Source: Viscum album | Lineage: Eukaryota; Streptophyta; Magnoliopsida; Santalales; Viscaceae | Assembly: GCA_963277665.1 (NCBI GenBank) | Contig: OY728136.1 | Coordinates: 802,801,123 to 802,865,122, forward strand | Direction: 5' to 3' | Length of the DNA stretch: 64,000 nt | Part shown: in pieces, positions 34,452 through 47,200 of the stretch | How positions within the stretch are numbered: the stretch's first letter is position 1 | How the letters are laid out: every line of letters starts with the position of its first letter | Notes under the pieces: generated by a model | Databases searched by the model: none | What the model was told of the DNA's origin: nothing | What the model saw: the letters and a program-made list of their open reading frames with translations, nothing else | Translations under genes and position numbers: made by a program

Positions 34452-37200
34452 ATAACACCACAAATTTTTTATTTTAGTTTATTTTAGTATAATAATATTT
34501 TTTGAAAGATAATATAGATATTTTTTATTTTATTATCAATTTTTCAAGATTACAAATAGGTGAAAAATCTTAGTGACTATGAATAGTGATAATGATGTAT
34601 CAGCCTATGGAGATGGTATGTTTTCACATCCATTTCATGGTCACAAAGATATTGAAATGTGACTGTGAATTTCTCAATGTTAGCTTGATGTTTTTTATTT
34701 TTTCCCCCAAATTCCTAGTAACTATCATAATTGATTGATTAAATGTTACAGAAATTTTATTTTGATTATATTATGGTACTTTAATATTTTAATTTTTTTT
34801 CAAATATTTAGTTTAATTTTTCATAATAACTTTGTTGTGTATGTGAAATAGATGTATTTTTGTATGTTAATTATTAGTATATATACTCGATAATATGTAA
34901 AAAATTTATAATGATAGATATATTATATTTTATAAATATCCATTCAATCTTATTATATTTGATGTATCTGGAGAAATTTGTAAGAGTAAATGGGTTATTA
35001 TAATTCTATTTTTTGTTGGTTATTAGAAAAGAGCAATAGAGTTTCTTCTTCCACATATTTAGAAGAAAAAACACATGGTGGGGGTTGGTCTCTCATACTC
35101 TCATCCTCTATTGTCCAGGCTCCACCATTGATAGTTCATAAGGTTGTCTCTATGTATGGTATCTTTTCTATTTTCTACATCATTCCATATCAACTTCTTC
35201 TTCATAGGATATCTTTTAAATAGTGGTTCTTGAAAATATCATGGGGTTTCATGTAATGGAAGAATATCTAATTTTTAATGGGTTATCACACTAGAAGGAT
35301 AAAAAAATTATTCTTATCCATAATTATTATTTTATTATAGAAAACATCAACAGTTTATTAGTATTCAAGAATTTTTCTATATGAAATTCCTTTTATTTGG
35401 TAATATCATGTTTCTTAATCTTTTAAAATCAATTTCTATACCTATAACATTAATTAACTATTCATTTATAGAGGTTTCTTTATAGTCATTCATCTATTTA
35501 CTTAAAAAATAATTTGATATAAAAGGAATTATTATGGAATACTTATAAAAAATATGGTCATATATTTTATTACCTATATGGAATTTTGTGAATTTCACTG
35601 AGGTTATTTATGATTCCAATGGATCTATATTTAATATTTTATATAATATATGATTTTTATTAGGGGTACTAAAAAATAATTAATAGTTTTAGATTTCAAA
35701 ATACATATTTCACACAAGAAATGTGTTTGATTATTTATTTTGGAAGATTTTTTTATTGAAAGGTATTGGTAAATGATGATTGAGTTGTGTATAGTTATAT
35801 ATAAAAGGATTTATATGAATTCTAATAGTTATTTGATTTCTAAGAGATATTTTAGGATATTTGAAATTGATTTTTATTATATGGTTCTATCCAAGTTATT
35901 ACTCATTATGTTTTTGATAAAATTAATGGAAATGATTTTATTTATTATTATGCTAAGGATAATTAAAATGGGGCTATGGTTTGAGATTATTAGGCGACAT
36001 GGGTTCCTTGAGTACTAAGTTGGAAATCAAGGGTAAGTGATATAATAACTATTATTTTAAATTTTTTATAGGACCCTAATTATAATTACCGATGATATAG
36101 GGGGTATCAAATTAGTTTTATTGGGTTATGATATTTTTCGAGTCTATTTGGATCACCATAGTATGAAATTTTCTCAATCAGAAAGGTATTATACAGTCTC
36201 CATAATCTTGATGTCATCATCCCATGTGGTATTTATATATATATATTTCTTAATTAAGGATATGAATTAATTTAGGTTATGATTTATTTAATTCAATCAG
36301 TTCCTTTTTTGATTATTTCACATTAATATTGGATTTTCCTTTGATCATCTCTATTATTGTTTTTAATGTCATGTGACTTCATTAGATCATTTAATATTTT
36401 TTTACACTCAAACTATTATTCAATATAAATTAATGTAGTTTTCAAATAATTATAAAATATGAAATTTATTTTCCCAATGGATAGAATAATTAGATAAATT
36501 TTTACTTATATTTCAAAACAACATTTAGAGTTTTTATTATAAAATGAATTATACGGATTCAGGGTGGACACCTATAAGGAATTACCTTACACCATACCTA
36601 AACTCCCAAACGTGTATCTATCCTTTATGGGTTATCATGAACATTTCATCAATGAATTAATTATTTTATTATAGATCATGATATCTGGAGGAATTCATGG
36701 TTATTGGATACCATGTGGAGATGAGGCTGTTTTATTTGCAGTCATATATCTTTTATACTGGAACTATTTTTATTTTATCAGTTATTCATTGTACCGAGTA
36801 TTGATGTCTATATATTTTATGAGTTTCTTGATTCATGATTTCTTTTAAAAAATTTACTCCCAATAATGTGTAAATTTATTCCATTTCATTAGAGATGACC
36901 ATTGTTTTTATGACATGATGGGTGGATTAGAAGCACATCTTAGGGTTCTTCCATTATAGTTTAGTTATGATATCATAACATAACCCACCAAGAGCACATA
37001 ATTGTAGTGCTAAGATATGTGTGCCAATCCAATCCAACCAACAATAGGAAAGATTTTTTTGAATATAAATTATTATCAATATCACTAATGATGACGAAAT
37101 TAAAAACAAAAACCTACACATAAGAGACACCACCACACAAGAAATAAAAATGAATATAGAAAAAATAAATTAACATCAATATATATAATTCATGAAAAAG
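34452..37200. other. AT-rich tract, possible degraded LTR
   Basis: Begins tataacaccacaaatttttt, which resembles the starts of the long LTR family (tataagacccc at 55663, tataacacctt at 61864, tgtaacaccct at 22697). Around 36680-36740 a weak similarity to 26375-26440 is seen (tatctgg, atgtgg). No protein motif was found; the + strand open stretches at 34990 and 35773 are AT-rich chance frames. An LTR identity is a guess from the first 20 bases and composition. Confidence 0.25.
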
Positions 37201-39540
37201 TGGTGGTTTTCTAAAGGTAGAACTAGTTTATACATTTGTTTACAATTCCTTTCTATCAGGGTGCAAATCTCCATGCCACGTGCATGGGAGGATTCAGCTG
37301 AATGAGTCGTATTGTTTCCCTACATTCCACTTTCCAAAGGTAGGCGACATCCTTTACCTCTTAAGGGACGTGTTATCGTTGATCTAAATTGGATGACGGG
37401 ATCCTATTATCCCCTTCTGTGCATTCCTACTCAAAATTTGTCTCCTTGTCAGGGTATTAACTAATTATTAAGACATTGTTCATGAAACTCTTCTTGGTAT
37501 TATATCATTTTGAACTCCAGTTAATTACACTACTTCTATCATGACATTCCATGGGGGTTATGTCAGGGCAGTGACCTTTGGTCATAAGAGTAGCAATGTT
37601 GTTCATCACTGGCGTGTCTGAAACAAAGGAACACCTAGATTTACCCTTATGATAGGGATTCACAAGGTTTTGAATGCCTGGAGCATCCCACATTGAATGT
37701 CCGTAATTGTTTTCTAGAGGTAGGTATCTAAGGTTTTCCTCATCTTCCCATGTTTGACACAATGTATGGTGTGAGTTTAACGCCTAGCGAAGATGGATCA
37801 GGTAGATCGAAGCACATATAAAATTTGACCAGATGGGAACATCCCTAGGAGGGATCACCTAGAATGTTTACTAGATGGTTAGATCAGAATGCCCAATAGG
37901 GATGTACCCAGGATGGTGTGTCCTAGAAAGGGGACGGTTTTACATGGTGAAATATGATATGGACACCACAACGGGGGATCATAGGATGGTGGGTCCCAGT
38001 AAAGGGGACACCAAGGTTTACCATTGGCTAAGATTGAACATCATAGAGTATTCCTAAGTACACTATTTAGAATATGAGGATCAAAACAAACATAGTTTGA
38101 AATGATGAGTCATGGGATCAGGGTGTACATAATGGCCAAAAACCTGGAAGATTTTTTGGGCTTACACACTATAAGAATCTCAGGTGATACAAAGAGAACT
38201 GAGATGAATGGGGCTTACACATGGTTAGATTCCCCAATGTATGTCATTTTGTCACCAAGATGTGGAGGCCCATGATAAATAAGGATGGATATGGATGAAT
38301 TATCGAAGGGTGGAATTAATGGTTATGGAACTGAGAGCCAATGTGAAGGTGGCGATATTGGTCTTGAACCTCATGGAGGATTCGTATACATCCTAGTGGA
38401 GGTAATCAAAGTAAACCTAGTTCTATATTGGGGAGGTGATTTAACTTAGGAGGTGAATAATGAGAATGGATGCATGGAAGGGGTCCCAAAGAAAATGAAA
38501 CCAATAGGTTAAGGAATGAACTTCCCAAGACACAAATGCTTGAGGGAGAGACCAGGATGACGAGTGGGTGATATGATTTCACCACGGGACGACATCCTAC
38601 ACAACATTCTAAAAAAGGGAAAAGATAAAAGTCCACATAGTTCAGGAATGAGGAATAGAATCATGGTGTACACAATGCTTAGAAACCTGAAGACATGTAG
38701 AGGCTTATGTGTGGTAAGAAGGCTATCGAAAGAGGGACACTATTGGGTAGATGAGTGTGGATTTATTATGGGACATATGTATTGAGACGAACCATGAAAA
38801 AGTCTGAGATCACTAAGTGACAGACCAAGGATGTGGGTCCCGACAAAGGGGACACTGATGTTTACCATTACATGGGGTCGATCCCCAGGGAGGCTTTCTA
38901 CAGACCATGTCTAGAAGGTAGGGATAAAAACCCATGTAGTATGGAATCATACAGTTTAACATCATTTGGGAAGAAAGGGGAATACAATTTAACATGATAT
39001 AGGATAAGGGTAAACCAATGTAAAGTGGTTAGGACTGACGAGTTATCGGTGATGGACATGAACCTAGGAGAGATTTCCTATGTACCTTTCTTGAAAAGGG
39101 AAAGGATCAAAGTCCATGTATTTTGGTAATGCGGGTAGTGGGGATTACATGCTATAGTAGTCCACAAGGGATTCCCTGGTCAATGATTAATCTAAGCCCA
39201 CATCAGTCATTCTTGGTGTGAGAAATAATAGGAAGTGATATACTTGATGATCGCATTGTGAAAGGTGCGTCAGAGAGGAGTAGAGTGGGGATTACATGTG
39301 GCTAGCATACAAAGAATAAACAAGCGATTTTTCATGTTTAGCAGCTTAGGAATACAAGTTTTGGGGCTTACTCCAGGAGGAAATCCCAAGGAGGATGTCC
39401 AGATATATGAGGAGGATATGGCTCCATGTACACAGGACACCCTATCAAGGTGGGTTGGGGATTATGTGAAGAGTAACTGAGATGGAAATGGTGACCAATC
39501 ACAGAGGGAGAGAGAAGAAGGATTTGAAAGGGAGGATGTA
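37201..39540. repeat. Diverged internal repeats, non-coding
   Basis: Higher GC than the surroundings. One recurrent block is gtgggtccc-gacaaaggggacac-tgatgtttaccat (37990-38026 and 38836-38872). A second is gggaaaggat-aaaagtcc-atgta (38619-38640, 38915-38940, 39100-39122). A third is atggtgtacacaatg-ct-agaaacctg (38127-38155, 38663-38690). Spacing is irregular, so these are old duplications. A minus-strand 85-codon stretch (37505-37762) has no recognised domain. Confidence 0.5.
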
Positions 39541-40066
39541 GAAGTATCTAGGTACCATACCCTCTTTATCTTCTTAGGTTCTCAAAACATGAAACAATAA
39601 TAATTTAACATCGTTTGTTGTTGATGAGGGTCTTATAGCAGTTCAACGTCCTATAGATCGGACGATGTAGACTCACTCCTCACCCCTAGAAATTACATAA
39701 CATGTACCAACCCACAATTCAAGAAGGTAGGGAACAAGAAAGGCCATGTTTTAAATTTTTGTGGAGTGATCCATTGGGGGTTCCATGTCAGTGTGGCTAT
39801 GAAATAATGAAATATCTGTTAGAGTTCCCATGAGAAGAATCATGAGGCATGGTAATGTAACACGGAACACCACTCGATGAACTAATAAATCACTGTGTGA
39901 AATCCTGGTGGGTAACACGGAGGAAGTTCACACATTACATGGGTGTTTTTTTACAAGAGGGGATCAGACATGGTGCCTTAGGGTATGGAAGATACATAGA
40001 GAACATAGGAAGGGGTGCATGCAAGATTGAAGGATTGCATGCAAGATTGGAGTACACGCAAAATGA
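39541..40066. other. Unassigned sequence left of direct repeat 1
   Basis: No gene recognised. A 20-bp direct duplication (gcatgcaagattg) occurs at about 40018-40050. Confidence 0.3.
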
Positions 40067-40680
40067 GGGGTTATGGGTGAAAGAGGCAGCACCAAATGGA
40101 AAATGTTGTGCATAAGAATGATACTTCACATGAAATTGACTTAGATGAAAAGGATATGGGTGAGGATCAAGCCCTAGTGGGCCCGCCTGAAGGAGGAATC
40201 CTAGGAGAACTATCTTCTAAGATCCAGTACCTTGAGGCGATGGATTTCATGCGGTCATAGAAGGGGTGGTCTTATGTGTATGAGATCAGTGTTTTATCTT
40301 TAAGAACCATCTCCTGAAGTGAGGGGGTGCAACTCTATTTATAGGAAACAACTTCAGTGGCGGTTCACAAGGAGGCATGCATGGAATTTTTATTTGGCAT
40401 CACATTGGGCGCATAAGATCTTGTGTGCGGTCCATTTTTTTGCGTGTCAGCATGATTTCATAAGTTCCTCAGACATGGAAGTTTTATTGAATATTTTTGT
40501 AGAATAATCCATTTGATGTTTCATTGGGTTTTCATGTTCTTTCATGTGGATTTCCATCTTCTGTGTCGAACTCAAATCTTATACATGCCTCCCCTAGGCG
40601 CCTTAGGATCGTATGTTGATTCAAAATATGCCGTTAGTTTTCTTAAATATGTTGTTTCAAGACTTTAAATTGAATTCAGT
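40067..40680. repeat. Direct repeat 1, LTR-like (left copy)
   Basis: Aligns in the same orientation with 54051-54665. Shared landmarks are gtaccttgaggc (40229; 54209), tctatttatagga (40334; 54318), gatcttgtgtg (40417; 54402), tggatttccatctt (40547; 54530) and atgcctcccctaggcgcc/atgcgcctcccttgggtacc (40583; 54564). Homology on the right ends near 40680. The repeat could be a pair of LTRs or a segmental duplication. Promoter-like TATAAATA on the minus strand is conserved at 40336-40343. Confidence 0.65.
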
Positions 40681-40840
40681 GCAAAAAAATCTCCCCTTGG
40701 AATTTGAGTTGAAAGGGAACCAGAAGGTCTAGTTATGAGGGTAATGTGGTAGAAAAAATCTGATTTCTGGTAGTGCATGCATAAAGGGTGCTTTAGGGTA
40801 AAAAAACTTTTGTGTGTGCATGAAAGACCTAGTATATGCT

Positions 40841-40848
40841 TATAAATA
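40841..40848 (+). promoter_or_regulatory. Candidate TATA box upstream of PMD-like pseudogene
   Basis: cttataaataggtgggg lies 287 bp before the ATG at 41128, whose context (gacaaaaATGGCT) is favourable for plants. The arrangement fits a former promoter but could be chance in AT-rich DNA. Confidence 0.35.
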
Positions 40849-41127
40849 GGTGGGGGGTGTGAGGCTCCATATAATGAATGTCATGTATGATAGAAACTTT
40901 TCTCTCATGTGTGAATGATCACACGTTCTACGTGAAAGATCTTGAAATTGGTCGGTGCCTTGCATGCAACCCCAGTTCATTTCCACCCCTACCAATACTT
41001 TCATTTAGCTGAATTAGTCAGATTTTTTAATGGATAATGTCCAAATCACAGTGAAACGACTGTCTTGCACACCAAAATTCCATTATTTCATGAAAAAACC
41101 CTTTGTGAATTATGATATAGGACAAAA

Positions 41128-43503
41128 ATGGCTATTGAAGAGATTGGTGTTAAGAGGGAAGATATTGATACTATACAGAGGACTGAGATGATTACACACA
41201 CTCAGATTCTTCAAATGAGAAGAGTCATACACAATAATCATATGGTCTTTGGTATGCTAACACATGCACAAAAGAACAACATTCTGAGTCAAAATCTACT
41301 GATATGGAACATAACTATTCTAGAAGAAGTACTAATGTCGGGTTTTTAGAATGATACTCCATAGTCATGTGTGACATGTGAAGACAACCTTCCATGGTAC
41401 AACATCACGAGAAATAGTCATCCTACAAAGGAAACTCGGGAAATAGATGTTTACATAATGATTCCAAATATCAGGAATATTGTGTGGAGTGATCTGGTTC
41501 CTAGGAATCTTATCTCACTATGAAATCCCTTTTAGGAGCCGTATCATCGATGAGACCAATGGTTGGAATAAATGGGAATTTCGTTATATGGAAAACTTAA
41601 TGAGTGAATGGGAATGGGTGTATTGAGTAAACCAAACATGAGAAGAGTTTGTGGAATACCTTCAACACATCAGGTTGTTTGATACTTTGTGGACATCGTA
41701 GTTAAATTTCTACGGTCAGTAAGATATGGTGCCAGATCTGTTCAGATGATGGTCCCCTAAAACAAATACTTTCCACCTTTACCATGTGGATGTCAGTATC
41801 ATCCTTTGGTATATCCATTGTATCCGAATAATTCCCCAATAAGGGTACCAATATGATGAGTTCCTTTTAATGGATAACGTATGGGGTGACAGTACACACA
41901 CCCATATTTTGAGATGAAATCTGTTGGAGCTAGTGAAGGAGAAGTTGGGAATCAAGTACATCCTGAAGGATGTATCCTATCTGGGCTGGCTTAGCCTATA
42001 TCATTAGTAGAACAAGGTTGTGAAAATTCATGGTTGAGGGAAGCAGTTCCAAAACACATTGTAGAGGGGTAAGGAAGGATCATACTGGATGGTTCTGGAG
42101 GCAAGTGAGTACCAATCACGGGGTTTCAACATAAATGAATGTCTAGACCCGAATTTACGATATGTTGTGTTTCTTTATATATTCCATACTAGGTGGATGC
42201 TTCAAGTGAGGGACATGAGAATGGGGGTCTGCCTAGGGACATTGGTGAAGTCTTAGACTATGGAAGACAAGAACAAGTTTAATCAATGGGTGGCTATGTT
42301 GGCCAAGATGTAAAACATTTTTGGGTGCATCTCAAGAGGGATTAATCCTAGGATAATATAAGGACCATTATAGATTCTTCATGATTATGTTGTAGCTCAC
42401 TATAAAGGGTATGAGTTCTTGAACTCTATCTTCCATCCAGGTGATGGTATATACCCATTCCTACTAAATATTGATGGAATCCTACCATTGAAACTTAAAT
42501 AGGAAGGGTTAAAGATCAATATTGACAAACACGAAAACATCAAATTTCAACCATTTCGACCCTCAGGTACTCATATGATAGAAGATGGGTGTGTCCCACT
42601 ATAGTAGAGGGAATATCAATGAAATTTCATGGGTGGCGTGTTGGTAGCCCAGATTTTCATGAAAATATTTGTGAACCCTACATGCCTCGATATTTTCTAG
42701 GAATTTTAGATGCATGCTACAGATTCCAAAGAAATTATATTTAGGGGTTTAGAAGGAGTAGAATCCATGAATCCTTCACAAACTATGGTTCTTGTTCAAA
42801 ACTTATGGATTTGGTGAAGTAATTACCTTTCCCAAACTGATATTAATGCCGAACTTTCAATAGAGTATGTTGGCCATTAGGTAGCGGTGTATCTAGAAGA
42901 AATGATATAGAGAAGTATTCAGTAGATCATGGTGACAAGTGCAGGGTCTTGCCGCCGAGAGAGTAGATGGGGTGCTACTAAGGAAGAAAGACAAGAGTTT
43001 ATCCAAGCTTCTATGCCGACACAAGCTGGAAACTCTATGGGAGGAGCATTATAATATGAAACCACACCTCTGCATTTTGAAGAGTGATGATCTTATAGCC
43101 GACATCATGGAGCAACTATGGAACTCCCTAGAAAGTGACTAAGGTATCTTCTATTTCCGAACACCAACAACATCATTCCATCCTTATGGTCGTCTTAGAG
43201 GATTCTAAAAAAAATGCTATTTATTGAAGCCCTGGGGCAGGAAATAGTGCACATTGGACTCAACCTATCAGAATTTGGGCTTATTCAGGTGGTGGATAAG
43301 GTGAACTTTTATCGTTGACACACATACTTGAAATCTATGGGTGTTCATGAATTCTAGTGGGCCTAGAATGAAGAACCACATCTATTGGTGAAAGTGATTC
43401 TTGACTTGGATAAAAACCCCGAGAAAATGCCATCAAAGGTGGAAAGTGATGAAGAAGAAGATGAATTAGAAGAATATAAGGAAGAAGAAGAAAAAGAATA
43501 ATA
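41128..43503 (+). pseudogene. Plant-mobile-domain-like (PMD) pseudogene
   Basis: The start at 41128 opens 73 codons (MAIEEIGVKREDIDTIQ..) and, after a stop, continues in frame to 41523 (CEDNLPWYNITRN, IRNIVWSDLVPRN). In another frame, about 41640-41960 reads EEFVEYLQHIRLFDTLW and then WSPKTNTFHLYHVDVSIIL at 41750-41806. That matches the plant mobile domain hallmark, in which W(R/S)PET(N/H)TFHL.HGE..ITL precedes the conserved LxDV. Further coding-like blocks (HDYVVAHYKGYEFLNSIF near 42390; SKLLCRHKLETLWEEHYN near 42998) and a strongly acidic end (ESDEEEDELEEYKEEEEKE to 43503) follow. PMD proteins occur both as host genes and as passengers of LTR elements and MULEs. Many frameshifts; assignment rests mainly on one motif. 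Confidence 0.5.
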
Positions 43504-43796
43504 AATATGAGAATAAGAAGATGAAGGAGTGTTTAACAGCAAGGGACATGGAGGTGAGAGTACATAAGGAAAAATACCTCAAGGGACAACAAACCTCTAG
43601 GTAGTCCCATGTGAGAGAAAAATAATCGCATACTCAGATGTGGAACTAGTCGAATAACTCAATGTGAGTCTCAATTTTATCTATACTGGTGTTTATATTT
43701 TAATAATTTTAATCCATTGACCAAACTATGACATTTTCAGAAAAATTGGTGATGATAGTCATGATGTTCCCCTTTGGGGGGGAGTTAAAATATACC

Positions 43797-44085
43797 AATG
43801 AATGTGGAAGGAAATCCCCATGAATCTGCATCTGGAGCTGACCAGGGCAGAGGAATGACAACACCTACAACAGGAGGAGGGAAAACCATAGTTGAAGTGG
43901 TCAGTGGTGAGCCAACAAGAGGGGATAAGGTGGAGACCATAGAGCCTCTGGATGTTCCTTTTATCTAGAAGGATCTAGTTCCAATCATCAAGTTAACAAG
44001 TGATGAGGGACCTCCCATTAAGAAAAATCCTAAAGTGATTCAGGCACTCGATACCAAAGTTCATAGCTATTGTAAGTCTTAATAT
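43797..44085 (+). pseudogene. Coding-like exon downstream of the PMD-like tract
   Basis: Reads MNVEGNPHESASGADQGRG, TTPTTGGGKTIVEVVSGEP, TRGDKVETIEPLDVPF, a stop, then DLVPIIKLTSDEGPPIKKNP, and stops after a possible GT donor (attgtaagt, about 44071). The composition is far from chance for this AT-rich DNA. A further coding-like piece (about 44188-44290, SEVAEEEMIPEGEPTAKLF) follows before the Copia element begins. The family is unknown; it may be the C-terminal part of the same gene as the PMD-like tract. Confidence 0.4.
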
Positions 44086-44342
44086 TTATAGACCTACATT
44101 TGTTATTGGAGATAGACCCATAAATGATTGCACCGGTCCACATAGAACCAACCATTCAAATTGGTCTATCCCAGACACCCAGTGATCATGAATCTTAAAT
44201 CACAGGTGATGTTACATCCATGACTGAGCTTCAGGCTGATAGGAGTGAGGTTGCTGAAGAAGAAATGATTCCAGAAGGGGAACCTACCGCTAAACTCTTT
44301 GTTATTTTCCTATGTTCTGGCCCGCTAATCCCGAAGATATTG

Positions 44343-45837
44343 TCAATATGTACCAAAGTACACTAATCTAAAATATTTGGTGATTACAAAAGCTTATCAC
44401 AGTCACTATATTCTATGCACACTTCCTTTAAATGGTTTTATGGATAGCACACTAGATCCCTTAGATCAATTCCATTGACTCCCCCTTACTCTATATGTTG
44501 GGAAGAATATGAATTCAGTTTATCGACATGATGGTCACTTCAATGGGTTGGAATTAAATTATTCATCTTCAACTAAAGATAGATTCTATATTCAATTCAT
44601 ATCTTCCCTTACAAATTTAATATAATATTCTACATACTGCTCATTTATGAGCCTGACCTTTGCGAACTAGAATTATTCCTCTGTGTACCGCACTGTACTG
44701 AGTATTGTGAGTGCTTTGTGTACTACCTCATAAAACTAGCATTCTACCTCTACGTACTTCCCCTACAAACCACGACTGTATACTGCATTCCCAAACTGTG
44801 TTTGTATACTACTTCTGCAAACCGCTTCTGCATACTTCTCTCGTGCACTGCTTCTGCGTAATATGCCTACTTCCTTGATGAACTACCATGATCTATGTAC
44901 TGTTAATGCTTCCTTCATAAACCATATCCACTCTACGAGCTGCCTCCACTTCATAACTGATTACTGCATGAAATATGTGTTCTGAGTTCTTCCTCTGTGT
45001 ATTGTCTCTAATATACAGGCATGTCTTCCAGCAAACTATCCATGTTCATCCGCATAATATCTTTAGTTAAATTCTCTCAACATTACCATATGTGGGGTTT
45101 TAATACCAAGAATTACTTCAAATTTTCCCTGAATTCCTCTCATATTTTTTAATCTTAGAGCCACTCTATGATGAAGGTATTCAAGATCCTTATATAGGAA
45201 AATAGATCTATATAATCCACCAAACCGAGATTTACCATATATTTATTATAGTATAATCTTCACCACATACCACACACCTCCTACAAACCTTTTTCCATAC
45301 ATGGTCCACATACCAATATTCTTTCTATGTGACAAAAAAATCACCACTTTGTTTCCAAAAAATAACACACATCAATGTTTCTCAAAACACCACCATGATT
45401 TCATGAAATAAATGAAATCCCATGAATAGTCATGACATCCGCATATGGAATGCCCTAAAACAGGCCACAAGTCTCCACCACAAACCACTTTTTCTCCACG
45501 AACTGTTCATCCTACATAGTCTACATATTTTCCCCCCTTCATGGTTTGTGGTTTTCTATTCCACTTACCAGAATTCATGATCCATGAACTATTCCCAGAA
45601 CATGGTTTGTGGTCTGCAATTCCTTTTCCAAAACTATTCCTTTTCCAAACAAACAAAATCTCATTTTTGAGGTCCAAAAAATTGGAAAACAATAGGAAAC
45701 TGTGCTACCTTCAATACTTCTTTCATCCTCAATCGTAAGACCACATTCATTGGAAAATCCTTGATCATCCCAATATGGATTGAAAATAAACATAAAACAT
45801 ACTCCATTTAGAGTATAGAGAATCATTGGTTCCAACA
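44343..45837 (-). repeat. Copia 3' LTR (left copy)
   Basis: Aligns with 52766-54049; for example gggaagaatatgaattcagt / ttatcgacatgatgg at 44500 versus gggaagaatctgaactcagt / ttatcgacatgaagg at 52918, and cctttgcgaactagaattat versus ttctttgcgaactggactta (about 44658; 53071). The inner edge ends ttggttccaaca at 45837, which is TGTTGGAACCAA on the minus strand. A TATATAAG box on the minus strand lies at 45189-45196. Confidence 0.82.
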
Positions 45838-45842
45838 GAATC

Positions 45843-46704
45843 AATTACTGGAAAATACCATATACCAATGGTTTGGAACTGTTGGTATAGGCCTCCAAAC
45901 TGTTGATATATCATATACCAACGGTTTGGAGAACCGTTTCCAAGTAAGTCATGGGGATATGTTTATACCAATGGTTTTGGGAAAACTGTTAGTACAGACC
46001 AATACCAATGGTTTTCAAAACTTTTGGTATAAGTAATATGAAAATCTATACAAACGGTTCCATAAAACCGTTGGTATATATAATTCAAAATACAATCATT
46101 CAGTTGTTTTTTATCCCATCACCTCCCATTTGTGATTGAACTACCTATCCACTAACCTAACTCGCTTTTTAAAACATAATTTCATAAAAATATATATGTA
46201 ATATCATATGTATTTTAAATATTGATTTATTTAATGTCCTATGATAGAATATTCCATTGAAAATACATGTACCTATACCAATGGTTCTGAAAACTTTTGG
46301 TATAAACCAATACCAAAGGTTTTGATAACCATTGGTATAGGTTCTTTGATTTTGGGACCTATACCAACGGTTTTGGACAAAATGTTGGTATAGGGGGGAC
46401 TTATACCAATGATTTGGCCAAAACTGTTGGTATAGGGTCTCTATAAGGGAACTATACCAACGGTTTTCCCAAAACCATTTGTAGAGGTCCAAATTAGTTA
46501 ACTATACCAACGGTTTGCCCAAAACTGTTGGTATAACTCCAAATTAGTGACCTGTACCAACGGTTTTGGGAAAAACATTGGTATACGTCCATATAAGTGA
46601 CCTATACCAATGGTTTTGGCCAAACCATTGGTAGATGTCCAAATTAGTGAACTATACCATCAGTTTTCCCAAAACCATTGGTATAGATCATATTTATAGT
46701 AGTG
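45843..46704. mobile_element. Small non-autonomous CACTA-like element, 862 bp
   Basis: The right terminus TAGTAGTG (46697-46704) and left terminus AATTACTGG (45843-45851, a two-base decay of CACTACTGG) are flanked by ATC/ATC (45840-45842, 46705-46707), a 3-bp target duplication as in CACTA elements. Both ends carry inverted subterminal units of the type accaacggttttgg / ccaaaaccgttggtata, at least a dozen in total. There is no transposase gene. The 107-codon minus-strand stretch at 46169-46492 runs through repeat units and is not a gene. The subterminal unit differs from that of the element ending at 6715, so a different transposase would have moved it. Confidence 0.8.
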
Positions 46705-46717
46705 ATCCCCTTTTAAG
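46705..46717 (-). other. Copia polypurine tract, interrupted
   Basis: Removing 45843-46707 (the small element plus one ATC) restores the minus-strand junction TTAAAAGGGGATTCTGTTGG, a purine run immediately before the LTR start. The tract primes plus-strand DNA synthesis in retrotransposons. In the present sequence it lies 862 bp from its LTR. Confidence 0.7.
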
Positions 46718-47200
46718 TTTATTGGAAATCTATAAATAAATTCGATGAATCACCTACCCCAAAAAAACATGATACATGAGAATAAAATTATCCCAAACTC
46801 TTTGTCTATGTGAGAAAATATCATTGTTGATGACAAGAGGATCATGAATTAGATTCTCTTGTTTGGTAATGCTTAAATATTTCGACGATTATCTCTGACT
46901 ATTTCCTCATAACAATGAATAGATTTTTTGCATTCTCATTTTCTCCCTTTCGTACCATTTTTGTAATCCTCTATCGTCCTGCAACCAACCAAAAAAAACA
47001 CGGCCTTATCATTGAATTTTTCCATTATCCCCCAATAGAAATAAACCCAAAGAATCACTATTTTTTACTTATATAGCTTAAATCACACTCCCCTAGGATT
47101 TTATCTCCCCTATAAACCTATATTACTTTCAAAAATAGATTAAAAAAGTTTAAAAAAAAGGGGAGAGGAGAAACCTTCATAACCTCCTCATGCACTGGGG
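46718..47200 (-). other. Copia 3' untranslated region
   Basis: AT-rich sequence between the RNase H end and the polypurine tract; no gene seen. Confidence 0.5.

Noticed and set aside
37505..37762. 85-codon minus-strand gene
   Set aside because: Unusual composition for this DNA, but no motif, splice signal or second copy supports it; mentioned only in the regional entry.
45575..45844. Overlapping short genes on both strands in the Copia left LTR
   Set aside because: They lie wholly in the LTR and its edge with the small CACTA-like element; no counterpart frame is kept in the right LTR.
46169..46492. 107-codon minus-strand gene within the 862-bp element
   Set aside because: The frame is built of translated subterminal repeat units (Trp/Tyr-rich periodic text), not a protein.
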